From Candidatus Gastranaerophilales bacterium (GTDB lineage Bacteria > Cyanobacteriota > Vampirovibrionia > Gastranaerophilales > JANQFW01): a stretch of DNA of 36,077 nucleotides. The notes below the pieces were generated by a model that had not been told where the DNA came from, ran no database searches, and was given only the letters and a program-made list of their open reading frames with translations. Shown here piece by piece: positions 15,636 through 24,098 of the stretch. The position numbers and the translations under genes were made by a program. The stretch's first letter is position 1. Each line of letters opens with the position of its first letter. The stretch spans positions 1-36,077 of the forward strand of contig JANQHM010000176.1 of NCBI GenBank assembly GCA_028282645.1, written 5' to 3'.

Positions 15636-16913
15636 ATGGTTACTATTGAAAAACCACCTGTAAGAGAGAGAGCATCAAATGACGATGTATCCGAGGGGAT
15701 TGAAGTGCTAGATTTGCAGGACAAAAAAATTGTTACAAAAAAAAATTTGCATCGTATTGATATAAGCGAGCTGCCAAGCAAGCTGCCAGACTTTGATGAT
15801 TCAAATGAAACAAAGGATAATATTCTTGCAAACTGGTTAATAGAATGGATTGAAGAATCATTCAAGAAAGGAAAAGTTCATGTAAATGAATTATTACCAA
15901 AGAAAAATGTCCTTGCTGCTCATTTAGGAATTAGTATAGGCACTGTTCAAACAGCTATCCGTTATATTGAAGACAAAGGTTACGTTGAATCAAAACAAAG
16001 AATTGGTACCTTTATACGTGATTATACGCAGCCGGTTGCCCAATTAAGAAAGCAAACCTCTAAAAGAGAGCAAGCAGTTCTTGCCTTAAAGAAAATTATT
16101 ATTACAAATGGTTATAATATTGATGAGCCTCTTCCTTCATCAAGAGAACTGGCTAAAATAATTGGAAGTGCACCTAATACAACTTGCTTGGCTTTAGAAT
16201 ACTTAGCCAGTAATGGTATTCTTGAATCTAAAGGCTCTAGGGGGAATAAAGCCAACTGGGTGTTAAAACAAATTCCTGCATTCAATAAAGAAAAATTAGC
16301 AACTGATGTAGTATTAGATTCTGATACGTTAGTTGATCAAGTGGAAAGAGATTTAAAAGAATTAATAAATAAAAGATACGAAGTAAATGATAAGCTTCCC
16401 TCTCATTTTGAATTAGCTGAAATACTTAAAGTAAGTATAAAAACTGTTCACGATGCAATGAAAAGATTAGTGGCTCAGAATATTTTAAGATCAAAACGAG
16501 GACGCTACGGTACTTATATCTTAAGAATGCCTTCTGATTTACAAACTGCTTCGGGCAAAGAAAATGCTATATTTGCCCCGGCAGAGGATGCCAGCTTGTA
16601 TAACTACGAAAAAATAGAATGCCATTTAAAAGTACTAATTAAAGAAAATTACAAAGTTGGTGATAAATTACCTGCAATGGGCAAACTGGCCGGTGAATTA
16701 AATGTAAGCAGCAATACAATAAGAAAAGCTCTTCAAAGATTATCTGATGATAACATCGTTAAATTTTCCAGAGGAAGATACGGCGGTACATTTGTTACAC
16801 AGATACCCTTGGAGTCTTTTGAAGATTTAACACAGTTTACTTGGCTGGCAGTTAACCAAGAACATATGTCCGCTTATAGTAATGGTATATCAAGTAATGA
16901 CGATTCTAGGTAA
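15636..16913 (+). CDS. Transcriptional regulator with four tandem GntR-type winged helices
   Basis: I start it at the ATG at 15636, because GGAGG at 15618-15622 would lie inside the longer TTG-started frame. The 425-residue product is almost entirely four GntR-like DNA-binding domains, at about 62-129, 142-212, 231-297 and 322-388. Each has a helix pair, an LPS-like turn (LLPKKNVLAAHLGIS, PLPSSRELAKIIG, KLPSHFELAEILKVS, KLPAMGKLAGELNVS) and a wing ending GTFI, ANWV, GTYI or GTFV. No effector-binding domain (FadR-C, UTRA or aminotransferase) is present, whereas ordinary GntR proteins have one winged helix plus such a domain. Domains 3 and 4 share RGRYGxT(Y/F). It would bind an extended or multipartite site. 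The R1 repeat and a terminator follow, so it is its own transcription unit. Targets are unknown. Confidence 0.85.
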   Translation: MVTIEKPPVRERASNDDVSEGIEVLDLQDKKIVTKKNLHRIDISELPSKLPDFDDSNETKDNILANWLIEWIEESFKKGKVHVNELLPKKNVLAAHLGISIGTVQTAIRYIEDKGYVESKQRIGTFIRDYTQPVAQLRKQTSKREQAVLALKKIIITNGYNIDEPLPSSRELAKIIGSAPNTTCLALEYLASNGILESKGSRGNKANWVLKQIPAFNKEKLATDVVLDSDTLVDQVERDLKELINKRYEVNDKLPSHFELAEILKVSIKTVHDAMKRLVAQNILRSKRGRYGTYILRMPSDLQTASGKENAIFAPAEDASLYNYEKIECHLKVLIKENYKVGDKLPAMGKLAGELNVSSNTIRKALQRLSDDNIVKFSRGRYGGTFVTQIPLESFEDLTQFTWLAVNQEHMSAYSNGISSNDDSR

Positions 16914-16929
16914 ACTTAAATCAGGTAAA

Positions 16930-17012
16930 AACTAATAGAATAAACTATTTTTTGAATTGCGAAGCGGGAGCCTTAAAAAGTGAAGTCTGAAATTTAATTG
17001 AGTACCTGTATA
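16930..17012 (+). repeat. 3'-flank repeat R1, copy C
   Basis: Contains TTGCGAAGCGGGAGCCTTAA directly joined to AAGTCTGAAATTTAATTGAG, lacking the middle insert of copy B. It starts within 20 bases of the stop of the quadruple-GntR gene, in the same orientation, and is followed by the terminator at 17027. Confidence 0.82.
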
Positions 17013-17026
17013 AAACATCCGAATGA

Positions 17027-17079
17027 AATAATAAAAAAAGAAACCGATTAGTAATAAACCGGCTTCTTTTTTTATTATT
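17027..17079 (+). terminator. Intrinsic terminator of the quadruple-GntR gene
   Basis: AATAATAAAAAAAGAA pairs perfectly with TTCTTTTTTTATTATT, and the stem continues with CCG/CGG at the top after one mismatch. The T-tract is inside the stem. It separates this gene from the histidine kinase. Confidence 0.8.
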
Positions 17080-17171
17080 AATTACTTATGCCCTTTTTTC
17101 CAATATATTTATTAATAACAATTTGCTTAAATTAAGTATGTATTAAATATAAACAAATAGAGCGGTTTAAA

Positions 17172-19511
17172 ATGGTTAAAGCATATTTGTATCGAAAAAA
17201 ACGCTATCCGAGTTTGTATAAAAAGCTTTTGCCGGAAGCTGAACTTATAAAGAAAAAAGAATCTTTACTGAGAAGAATAAGTAAAAAATTTTCAGAAAAT
17301 TATAATTTAAAAGAAGTTGTAAAAATATTATCTGAAGAAGTGTCCAGGGAATTTGACTTTGAAAACCTGGTTTTTCTGGAGCTTTTTCCCAGGTTTGAAG
17401 GCAAAGTAAGAATCAAGAGTGAATATGAAAATTTTGCATCAGTTAATGGTGATAAAATTATAAATCTGAATGCGGATGATTTTCAGCTGCTAAGTGAAAC
17501 TATTTTTAAAGATCAGCCAAGTTTAATAATTGATAGTATAAATAATAGTAAATTTTCAAAACAGTTTAAAAATAGTTGCAGAAAGCAGGGGATAAACTTT
17601 GCAGCTTTTTTCCCGGTAAGAAGTAAAAATGAAATATGGGGTCTTATTGTATTTACAGGCAAGTCTTACAGATATCTTTATCCGCCTTTAGTTGAACTGT
17701 TAAAGGGCTTATCTGATGAAATGTTTTTAATGATAAAAAATGCAAAACTTCTTACAACTTGCGAAGCTTTGTTTGAAAGGGAAAGTATTCTTAAAAATAT
17801 AACTAATAAAACTCTTAGTTGCAAAAATCTTACTTACGCACTAAATAGCATATCAGAAGAAATAGCTAGGATTTTTGATATTGATACTGTGGCTATAAGG
17901 CTTTTTGATAAGACATTGATGACTTTTTCCGATACACTTGGAGAATATCGACGAAGTGAAGATATACCTTCAGTAAAAGGAAAATTTTTGAATAAAAAAA
18001 ATCTTAATGACTTTATATGGAATAAACTTTTTATAAATTATGAATCTATAATTGTAGATGACATAAATAAAGCAGACCTCCCCGAAAACATAAAGAACAG
18101 TCTGTTGGATCTGAATGTTAGGTCTGCTGTTTTCTTTCCTATTTTGTATAAAGAAGAGCCCATGGCAACTATTTTCCTTGCAAATACCAGAGAAACTTAC
18201 CCTATTAGAAAAGACTTGTATGAGTTTTTGATACCTATTGCCAATCAACTGGCTGTTTGTATAAACTTATTTGAGGCTAATGAAAAGTTAACGCAGTCAC
18301 TTGCTGTTGAAAAAACTACAAAAGAATTGATATTTAAGTTAAAGGAAGATGATCATCATGACAAAATTTTTAGCTCATTTTTACAGCCTTCTCTGGAATT
18401 ATTTGATGTAGAAAGAAGTATGCATTTGCACTTTGATAGAGACCAAAATATACTTGTAAATCTCGAAGATTTAAAGAATCCTGCTTTTACAAAACTTTTA
18501 AATAAACAGATTCTTGATTCAAATAATACTATAGAATTTATATTAAACAGTAAAAAAAATATATGGGCAGTTAATAATGTTGAAACTGATATAAACAATG
18601 AAAAACTTAAAGAATTTCTGCTCGCAAATAATATTAAAGCTTTTCTTGCACATTATAATGCTTGTATTTGTGAAGAATGTTATGCCCCGGCATTAGAAAA
18701 ATTTAATAAATATGCAGTTAATCTTATTTGTTCTTCAACACCCAGAATTTGGCATTCTTCTGAAATAGAAAGCTTTAGGCTTATAGCCGAGACCATTACA
18801 CTGATTTACAGGCAAATGTCTCAAAGAAAAGAGATTGAATATACTAAGAAAACTTTTCTTGCTACCCTTACTCATGATTTGAGAAGTCCCATAATGGGTG
18901 AACAAAAAGCTCTTGAATATATAATTGCTAAAAAACCCGAAACTTCTTTAAGCAGCTTTGTTGAATTTTTGCAGGATATGTATTATACAAACCAAGATTT
19001 GCTTAATATAGTAAATAACATACTTATGGTTTATCATTATGAGTCAGGCCAAATAGATTTAAATATCAGCAGAGCAGAAATTAAGGATATAATAGATGCT
19101 TCTGTCCGTTCTGTTCAACACCTTGCAAAAGAAAAACAGACAATAATAAATGTAAAATACGAAGATACGATTTCTTTGGTCAGGTTGGATAAAAATCAGA
19201 TATCTAGAATTCTTACGAATTTGATAAGTAATGCTGTAAAACATAATCCTCCAGGTATAAATATAGATATTGAAGTTAAAAAATCAGATAATGATATACG
19301 TTTCTCTGTAATAGATAGCGGCAAGGGAATACCTGAGGAAAATAGAGAATGTATTTTTAACAAATATCCTACCCGCAAAGGGCAAATAGGTACAGGACTC
19401 GGGTTGTATCTTTCAAAGCAAATTGTTGAAGCTCATAACGGTAAAATATGGTTTAAAACACAAGAAGGTAAAGGTACAGGCTTTACTTTCAGCATACCTT
19501 TGAACCTATAA
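17172..19511 (+). CDS. GAF-domain sensor histidine kinase next to kaiBC
   Basis: A 779-residue soluble kinase without membrane helices. After a short basic N-terminus come two clear GAF-like sensory domains (about 30-185 and 195-345). A third, more divergent one lies at about 365-540 and has a CICEEC cluster. Then come the HisKA dimerisation helix with the H-box (LTHDLRSP, His568) and the HATPase domain with N-box (ILTNLISNAVKHN), G1 (DSGKGIPEE) and G2 (GTGLGLYLSKQIVEAHNG). The GAF-plus-kinase layout recalls CikA, but there is no C-terminal pseudo-receiver and no KaiB-like domain as in SasA. Its position 180 bases upstream of kaiB suggests a role as input or output kinase of the Kai module; that is inference. 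No response regulator is in the window. The ribosome binding site is weak. Confidence 0.88.
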   Translation: MVKAYLYRKKRYPSLYKKLLPEAELIKKKESLLRRISKKFSENYNLKEVVKILSEEVSREFDFENLVFLELFPRFEGKVRIKSEYENFASVNGDKIINLNADDFQLLSETIFKDQPSLIIDSINNSKFSKQFKNSCRKQGINFAAFFPVRSKNEIWGLIVFTGKSYRYLYPPLVELLKGLSDEMFLMIKNAKLLTTCEALFERESILKNITNKTLSCKNLTYALNSISEEIARIFDIDTVAIRLFDKTLMTFSDTLGEYRRSEDIPSVKGKFLNKKNLNDFIWNKLFINYESIIVDDINKADLPENIKNSLLDLNVRSAVFFPILYKEEPMATIFLANTRETYPIRKDLYEFLIPIANQLAVCINLFEANEKLTQSLAVEKTTKELIFKLKEDDHHDKIFSSFLQPSLELFDVERSMHLHFDRDQNILVNLEDLKNPAFTKLLNKQILDSNNTIEFILNSKKNIWAVNNVETDINNEKLKEFLLANNIKAFLAHYNACICEECYAPALEKFNKYAVNLICSSTPRIWHSSEIESFRLIAETITLIYRQMSQRKEIEYTKKTFLATLTHDLRSPIMGEQKALEYIIAKKPETSLSSFVEFLQDMYYTNQDLLNIVNNILMVYHYESGQIDLNISRAEIKDIIDASVRSVQHLAKEKQTIINVKYEDTISLVRLDKNQISRILTNLISNAVKHNPPGINIDIEVKKSDNDIRFSVIDSGKGIPEENRECIFNKYPTRKGQIGTGLGLYLSKQIVEAHNGKIWFKTQEGKGTGFTFSIPLNL

Positions 19512-19584
19512 TATATTTTTAAAAATTTTTATTATTTATTTTAAATTTATTAAAAGCCTTTTGGGGAATATATTCAAAATTAAA

Positions 19585-19671
19585 ACACCTTAAAATTGTT
19601 ATAAGTATTATAAGCTCTACTGGTATACTTTAAATTTATTTAGAAACATCAGAACTCGATATACAATACTT
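19585..19671 (+). repeat. Possible decayed copy of miniature element R2
   Basis: ACACCTTAAAAT..., TAAGCTCTACTGGTATACTT and AACATCAGAACTCGATAT resemble, in the same order, the interior of the R2 copies at 32782 and 26969. The terminal GGT...ACC motifs are no longer recognisable. It lies directly upstream of kaiB and could therefore contain or disturb its promoter. Confidence 0.3.
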
Positions 19672-19691
19672 AGGAAAAAATTAAAAAAATT

Positions 19692-19967
19692 ATGAACAAG
19701 AAATACATATTTAAACTTTTTATATACGGGCAATCTGATGATTGTAAAAATGCAATAAAAAACCTGACAAAAATATGTGAAGAAAAACTTCACGATAATT
19801 ATGATTTAAAAGTTATAGATATTAAAGAAGCTCCTGAAGAGGCGGAAGAAGAAAGATTGATCGCAGTTCCAACGCTCATAAGGGAATTGCCTGCACCCGA
19901 GAGAAGGATAATAGGCAACTTTAAAGACAAGGATAAGGTTCTGGCAGCTTTAGATCTTACTGAATAA
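19692..19967 (+). CDS. kaiB: Circadian-clock-type protein KaiB
   Basis: At 91 residues it is near the usual KaiB length. It has the thioredoxin-like start (YIFKLFIYGQSDDCKNAIKNL) and the KaiB core (YDLKVIDIKEAPEEAEEERLIAVPTLIRELPAPERRIIGNFKDKDKVLAALDL). In cyanobacteria KaiB switches fold to bind phosphorylated KaiC and drive its dephosphorylation phase. The residues around the fold-switching C-terminal half (VPTLIRELPxPERRIIG) are close to those of clock KaiB. The kaiC start follows 19 bases downstream, so the two are co-transcribed. No clear ribosome binding site precedes the ATG. KaiB homologues also exist outside clocks, in stress responses, so a rhythm is not implied. Confidence 0.93.
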   Translation: MNKKYIFKLFIYGQSDDCKNAIKNLTKICEEKLHDNYDLKVIDIKEAPEEAEEERLIAVPTLIRELPAPERRIIGNFKDKDKVLAALDLTE

Positions 19968-19986
19968 TTGCAAAAAGAGGTTAACT

Positions 19987-21528
19987 ATGGAAAAAACATA
20001 TTTTAGTGCAGCCGAAAATGAAGTAAAAAAGGTAAAAACTCATATAGAAGGATTTGATCAAATATCACGAGGAGGAATTCCATATCAAAGAAATACATTG
20101 ATTGCAGGTACATCCGGTTGCGGGAAAACTATTTTTGCAATGCAGTTTTTGGCTAATGGTATTACTTGTGATAATGAAAATGCAGTTTTTGTAACTTTTG
20201 AAGAGCCACCAAAAAACATAATTGAAAATATGAGGTCTTTTAACTGGGATATAAAAAAATGGGAAGAAAAAGGAGAATTTATTTTTGTTGATGCTTCTGT
20301 AGCTCATGAGCCGGTACCAACCGGAGAATATAGTTTAATAGCTCTATTAACTCGTATTGAAAATGCAATTAAAAAAGTTAATGCAACTAGAGTGGCCATA
20401 GACTCGCTAGGCTCTCTATTATATCAATTTCAGAATGATAGAATTATCAGACGTGAGTTGATTGTACTGGTAAACAGATTAAAACAGCTCAACGTAACAG
20501 TAGTCATGACTGCAGAAAGAGTAAGTGAATACGGTGAAATTTCAAGATATGGCATCGAAGAGTTTGTTTCTGATAATGTAATTATTTTAAGAAATAATAT
20601 TATCGAGGAAAAAAGGCGTAGAACCGTTGAAATATTAAAATATAGAGGAGCCTTTCATCAAAAAGGTGAATATCCTTTTACTATTCTTCCCAGAAAGGGA
20701 ATAGTAGGAACTTCTCTGACTACACTTAAAATGAATCAGCCGGTATCTGCAAAGCGTATTACATCAGGTGATAAAAAACTTGATAAAATGTGTAACGGAG
20801 GCTTTCTAAGCGGATCAATCGTTTTAATCTCGGGAGCTACAGGAACAGGAAAAACACTCTTGGTTACAGAATTTTTAAAAGGTGGTGTAGAGGCAGATGA
20901 AAAAAGCTTATTATTTGCATTTGAAGAAAGTAAGGAGCAAATTGTCCGCAATGCCAACGGATGGAGCGTTGACTTTAATAAGATGGAAAAAACCAATAAG
21001 TTAAAAATAATTGCTTTATACCCGGAAGTTTTAAACCTTGAAGAACATCTTATTGAAATTAAAACACATATTGAGAATTTTAAACCACAAAGAATAGCAA
21101 TAGATAGTTTATCCGCATTGGAAAGAATGTCATCTCCTACAAGTATTACAGAATTTGTAATAGGGCTGACTTCTTTTATTAAGGAGAAACAAATTAGCGC
21201 AATGATAACTATCAGTGCACCGACAATTATGGGTGCAGGAACTATAACGAGTGCTCATATTTCAACAATTACCGATTCAATAATTCTTTTAAGATATTTG
21301 GAACATAGAGGGTGCGTAAAACGTGGAATTACAATATTAAAAATGCGCGGTTCTTTCCATGACAGAGAAATAAGGGAGTTTTCAATAGATGATAAAGGTA
21401 TACATATTAAAAAGCCTTTCAAAAACATCCAGGGCATTTTAAGTGGCCATCCGGTTGAATACATGTATGAAGTTGTTGTTAATGAAAAAGGTATTTCTAA
21501 GGAAATTTCCAATGTTCTGGATAACTAA
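19987..21528 (+). CDS. kaiC: Circadian-clock-type ATPase/kinase KaiC
   Basis: 513 residues with two RecA-like halves, as in full-length clock KaiC. CI has Walker A GTSGCGKT (41-48) and catalytic Glu pair FEEPP (72-73). CII has GATGTGKT (283-290) and FEESKEQ (313-314). The autophosphorylation region GTITSAHISTITDSIILL keeps the Ser-Thr pair (S426-T427, equivalent to S431/T432 of Synechococcus) and the Thr equivalent to T426. The C-terminal tail (ILSGHPVEYMYEVVVNEKG...) differs from the typical KaiA-binding A-loop region, and no kaiA lies here. AGAGG lies 7 bases before the start. Expected activity: slow ATP hydrolysis with autokinase and autophosphatase activity in a hexamer, controlled by KaiB and perhaps the upstream kinase. 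Confidence 0.95.
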   Translation: MEKTYFSAAENEVKKVKTHIEGFDQISRGGIPYQRNTLIAGTSGCGKTIFAMQFLANGITCDNENAVFVTFEEPPKNIIENMRSFNWDIKKWEEKGEFIFVDASVAHEPVPTGEYSLIALLTRIENAIKKVNATRVAIDSLGSLLYQFQNDRIIRRELIVLVNRLKQLNVTVVMTAERVSEYGEISRYGIEEFVSDNVIILRNNIIEEKRRRTVEILKYRGAFHQKGEYPFTILPRKGIVGTSLTTLKMNQPVSAKRITSGDKKLDKMCNGGFLSGSIVLISGATGTGKTLLVTEFLKGGVEADEKSLLFAFEESKEQIVRNANGWSVDFNKMEKTNKLKIIALYPEVLNLEEHLIEIKTHIENFKPQRIAIDSLSALERMSSPTSITEFVIGLTSFIKEKQISAMITISAPTIMGAGTITSAHISTITDSIILLRYLEHRGCVKRGITILKMRGSFHDREIREFSIDDKGIHIKKPFKNIQGILSGHPVEYMYEVVVNEKGISKEISNVLDN

Positions 21529-21544
21529 TTTATTAATTAAGTAT

Positions 21545-22555
21545 TTATTTTAATGCTTTTTCAACTACTAATGCTTCTTTAGCTTCTTTTTCCAATTTGT
21601 TAAAAATTTCTTTTACTGAGAGAATTTCATTGTACTTTTCTATATTTCCGCCGGAAAAGAATAAACCTTCATCCAGGTTGCCTTTTTGTGCTTGATGTAA
21701 AGCATTCATTATACAAAAAGATCTACTGCATTTTTTTAAACAACTTTTGCAGGATTTAACACAAACAGAAGGATCACCACTTAAAAATTTTTCTACAAAT
21801 TTAGTTTTAATAGCTCTTGCCTTCAGCCCAACCGGACTTTCTATTAAAACTAAATCTTTAGCCTTGGATTTTATATATAATTTTTTAAACTCTTCTGCCA
21901 CTTCGCATTCTTTGCTTAAAACAAATCTGGTGGCCATTTGTACACCACTGCAACCTAATTTAAGCATTTCTATAATATCTTTACCGGAAGTTATACCACC
22001 AGCTGCTATAATAGGAATATTTTTTTTAAAGTAACCTTCTGTAGCTGCGAGAGCATTTTTAATTTCCGGAATCAAGTCTTTAATAGTTTTGCTGGTTCCC
22101 AAATGGCCGCCAGCTTCTCCACTTTCTACAATTATTCCGCTTGCGCCAAGTTTTTTAGCAATAATAGCAAGTTTAGTAGAACTAACAATTGGTATAATAG
22201 GAATATTATATTCTTGTCCAACATTAAATATATCTCTGGAGAATCCTGCTCCAAAAATAACTAGATCAATACCTTCATTCATGGCAGTATGTACAAGATC
22301 TTTAAAATCTTTAGCCGCAAACATTATATTTATAGCAAGCAAACCGTCATTATTTTCCATAAGTTCTCTTGCTTGCTTTATTTGTGTGACCAGTTCATCT
22401 TTTGTTAAGCCCGATGCTGCAATAACACCGACTCCGCCACAATTTGCCACAGCCGCCGCAAGTTTTGCAGTGCTTACTCGAATAGCCATACCGCCTTGTA
22501 TAATAGGTTTAATAGCTTTTAGAGATTCATTTATGTTTAGCGTTGGAAATATCAT
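21545..22555 (-). CDS. Nitronate monooxygenase-family flavin oxidoreductase
   Basis: A 336-residue TIM-barrel FMN protein of the nitronate monooxygenase/FabK/2-nitropropane dioxygenase superfamily. Motifs: PIIQGGMAIRVST (FMN-binding start), CGGVGVIAAS, ESGEAGGHLG with the His151 typical of the family, and IIAAGGITSGKDIIEMLKLGCSGVQMATRF (phosphate-binding). The C-terminal extension has a cysteine cluster (CVKSCKSCLKKCSRSFC) followed by GLFFSGGN, as in many anaerobe members; it may bind a metal or Fe-S cluster. The substrate cannot be told: nitronate oxidation, enoyl-ACP reduction and other flavin chemistry are all possible. It lies 62 bases downstream of the activase gene in the same direction and ends 16 bases from kaiC, convergent. 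Confidence 0.88.
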   Translation of the reverse strand: MIFPTLNINESLKAIKPIIQGGMAIRVSTAKLAAAVANCGGVGVIAASGLTKDELVTQIKQARELMENNDGLLAINIMFAAKDFKDLVHTAMNEGIDLVIFGAGFSRDIFNVGQEYNIPIIPIVSSTKLAIIAKKLGASGIIVESGEAGGHLGTSKTIKDLIPEIKNALAATEGYFKKNIPIIAAGGITSGKDIIEMLKLGCSGVQMATRFVLSKECEVAEEFKKLYIKSKAKDLVLIESPVGLKARAIKTKFVEKFLSGDPSVCVKSCKSCLKKCSRSFCIMNALHQAQKGNLDEGLFFSGGNIEKYNEILSVKEIFNKLEKEAKEALVVEKALK

Positions 22556-22617
22556 TATTAATTCTAACTTTCATAATTTAATTAAAGTAAAACAAGAACT
22601 ATTATACAATCAATTCT

Positions 22618-23625
22618 CTAGTTGGTTACATCCCATTTTCCGCAAGAACCTCCCCATCTTGCAATAATATTTCCTTTAACTTCTTTGGGGCTCTTAGGAT
22701 TAGGTGATTCGGGCTCACCTTGCAGAATAGTAATAACTTCACAGGAATTTGAGCAATCATTACATTCATGAGTTAAAGAATTAAACTTGAATTCGCTCAC
22801 TTCCCAGCCTTTAAACCTAGTTGGAGTATTTGTAAATTCATAATTTTCCATTGCAAGAAGTGCTGCACCTATTGCGCCCATTGTTTGATGATTTTCAGGT
22901 ACAATAATTTTTTGATTTAAAGCTTCTTCAAATGCTCTAACCATACCTATATTAGTAGCAACACCACCTTGGAAGACAACAGGACCTAAAATTTCTTTCC
23001 CTAAGGCAAGATTGCTAAGGTAATTTCTTACCAATGCCTGACATAATCCGTATAGCAAATCAGGAATAGGATAGCCCAGCTGTTGCTTGTGAATCAAATC
23101 ACTTTCTGCAAAAACACCGCATCGACCTGCAATTCTTGCAGGTGATTGGGACTTAAGTGCAGTAGGCCCGAATTCATTAATTGGCACGTTCAATCTGCTT
23201 GCTTGCTGATCAAGAAAACTGCCTGTTCCTGCAGCACATACTGTATTCATTGCAAAATCCGTTACTATTCCGTCTCTTAATAAAATAATTTTACTGTCTT
23301 GCCCGCCTATTTCTAAAATAGTTTGAACTCCAGATACTGTTATACTTGCAGCAACGGCATGTGCAGTAATTTCATTTTTGATAACATCAGCTCCGATTAA
23401 TGCTCCGGCAAGATTTCTACCACTTCCCGTAGTTCCAACGCCTAAAACTTCATACTTATCATTTAGTTTTTCTAAAAGATTTATCATACCTTTTTGTGCA
23501 GCAATGACAGGTTTACCAGATGTTCTTAGCATTGTGCTTTCTATATAATTACCTTGTTTATCAACTAATGCCAGCTTTGTAGTAACCGACCCAACATCTA
23601 TACCCAAGAATGCTTTTTTTGACAT
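22618..23625 (-). CDS. CoA-type dehydratase activase (BadF/BadG/HgdC family)
   Basis: 335 residues with the ASKHA ATPase fold: phosphate-1 GIDVGSVTTKLALVD, ILEIGGQDSKII, and the two cluster ligands Cys130 (MNTVCAAGTGSFLDQQ) and Cys169 (AGRCGVFAESDLIHKQQ). A 4Fe-4S cluster would sit between two subunits. Such proteins use ATP to inject one electron into 2-hydroxyacyl-CoA dehydratases or benzoyl-CoA-type reductases. The C-terminus carries an extra cysteine segment (ECNDCSNSCEV and GGSCGKWDVTN) known from long fused activases, where it is followed by a DUF2229 domain. Here the protein stops right after it, and no dehydratase subunits are in the window. Either its partners lie elsewhere or it is a shortened form of the fused protein. 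Ribosome binding site GGAG. Confidence 0.9.
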   Translation of the reverse strand: MSKKAFLGIDVGSVTTKLALVDKQGNYIESTMLRTSGKPVIAAQKGMINLLEKLNDKYEVLGVGTTGSGRNLAGALIGADVIKNEITAHAVAASITVSGVQTILEIGGQDSKIILLRDGIVTDFAMNTVCAAGTGSFLDQQASRLNVPINEFGPTALKSQSPARIAGRCGVFAESDLIHKQQLGYPIPDLLYGLCQALVRNYLSNLALGKEILGPVVFQGGVATNIGMVRAFEEALNQKIIVPENHQTMGAIGAALLAMENYEFTNTPTRFKGWEVSEFKFNSLTHECNDCSNSCEVITILQGEPESPNPKSPKEVKGNIIARWGGSCGKWDVTN

Positions 23626-24098
23626 TATATTTTTATCTCCACTAAAAAAGCTCTAAAAAACACTTTACTTACCTCATAACAAAAATACGCAAAACATACT
23701 AATATGTAAAGAGATTAATATTAATTTTAATGCTAATAACTAAATTGTAAAAATTTTACTACAGAGTTATACTTCAATTATTTTAACTATAACTTAAACA
23801 GAGTTTAAATTATAAAAAAACATATTTTCTAAGGTAAAGATTTCTCTAAAACCACTTTACAAAAGAATTAATATTGTTTTTAATAAAAAAGATTATTTTT
23901 TTATTAATAATAATCTTTAAATTTGCAAACGCAGACCTCTGAAACTTAATAGTATACTCCCTCAAAAATACTTTTCAGATTCTTTAATCAGATAGTAGTT
24001 AAAAACTCTTCAAAGATAAATAAAAAAATTTAGACAATAATTAATATTCAGTATCTTTAATAATAATGACGAATAATGTAGAAAAGGGTAGGAATTTA
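23626..24098. other. Divergent intergenic region, activase and symporter
   Basis: AT-rich, with no reading frame. AAAGATTATT (23888-23897) and AATAATCTTT (23909-23918) form a 10 bp AT hairpin that is followed by a T-rich run on the minus strand, so it could be a weak leader terminator for the activase. CTCTGAAACTTAATAGTATACTCCC near 23936 resembles the tail of the R1 repeat. Otherwise nothing is seen. Confidence 0.35.

Noticed and set aside
17172-19511. Naming the kinase sasA or cikA
   Set aside because: It lacks the KaiB-like sensor domain of SasA and the pseudo-receiver of CikA. Neighbourhood alone is not enough.
22089-22667. 192-residue plus-strand frame opposite the flavin oxidoreductase
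   Set aside because: It is antisense to a gene with clear FMN motifs, and its composition reflects the reversed codons.
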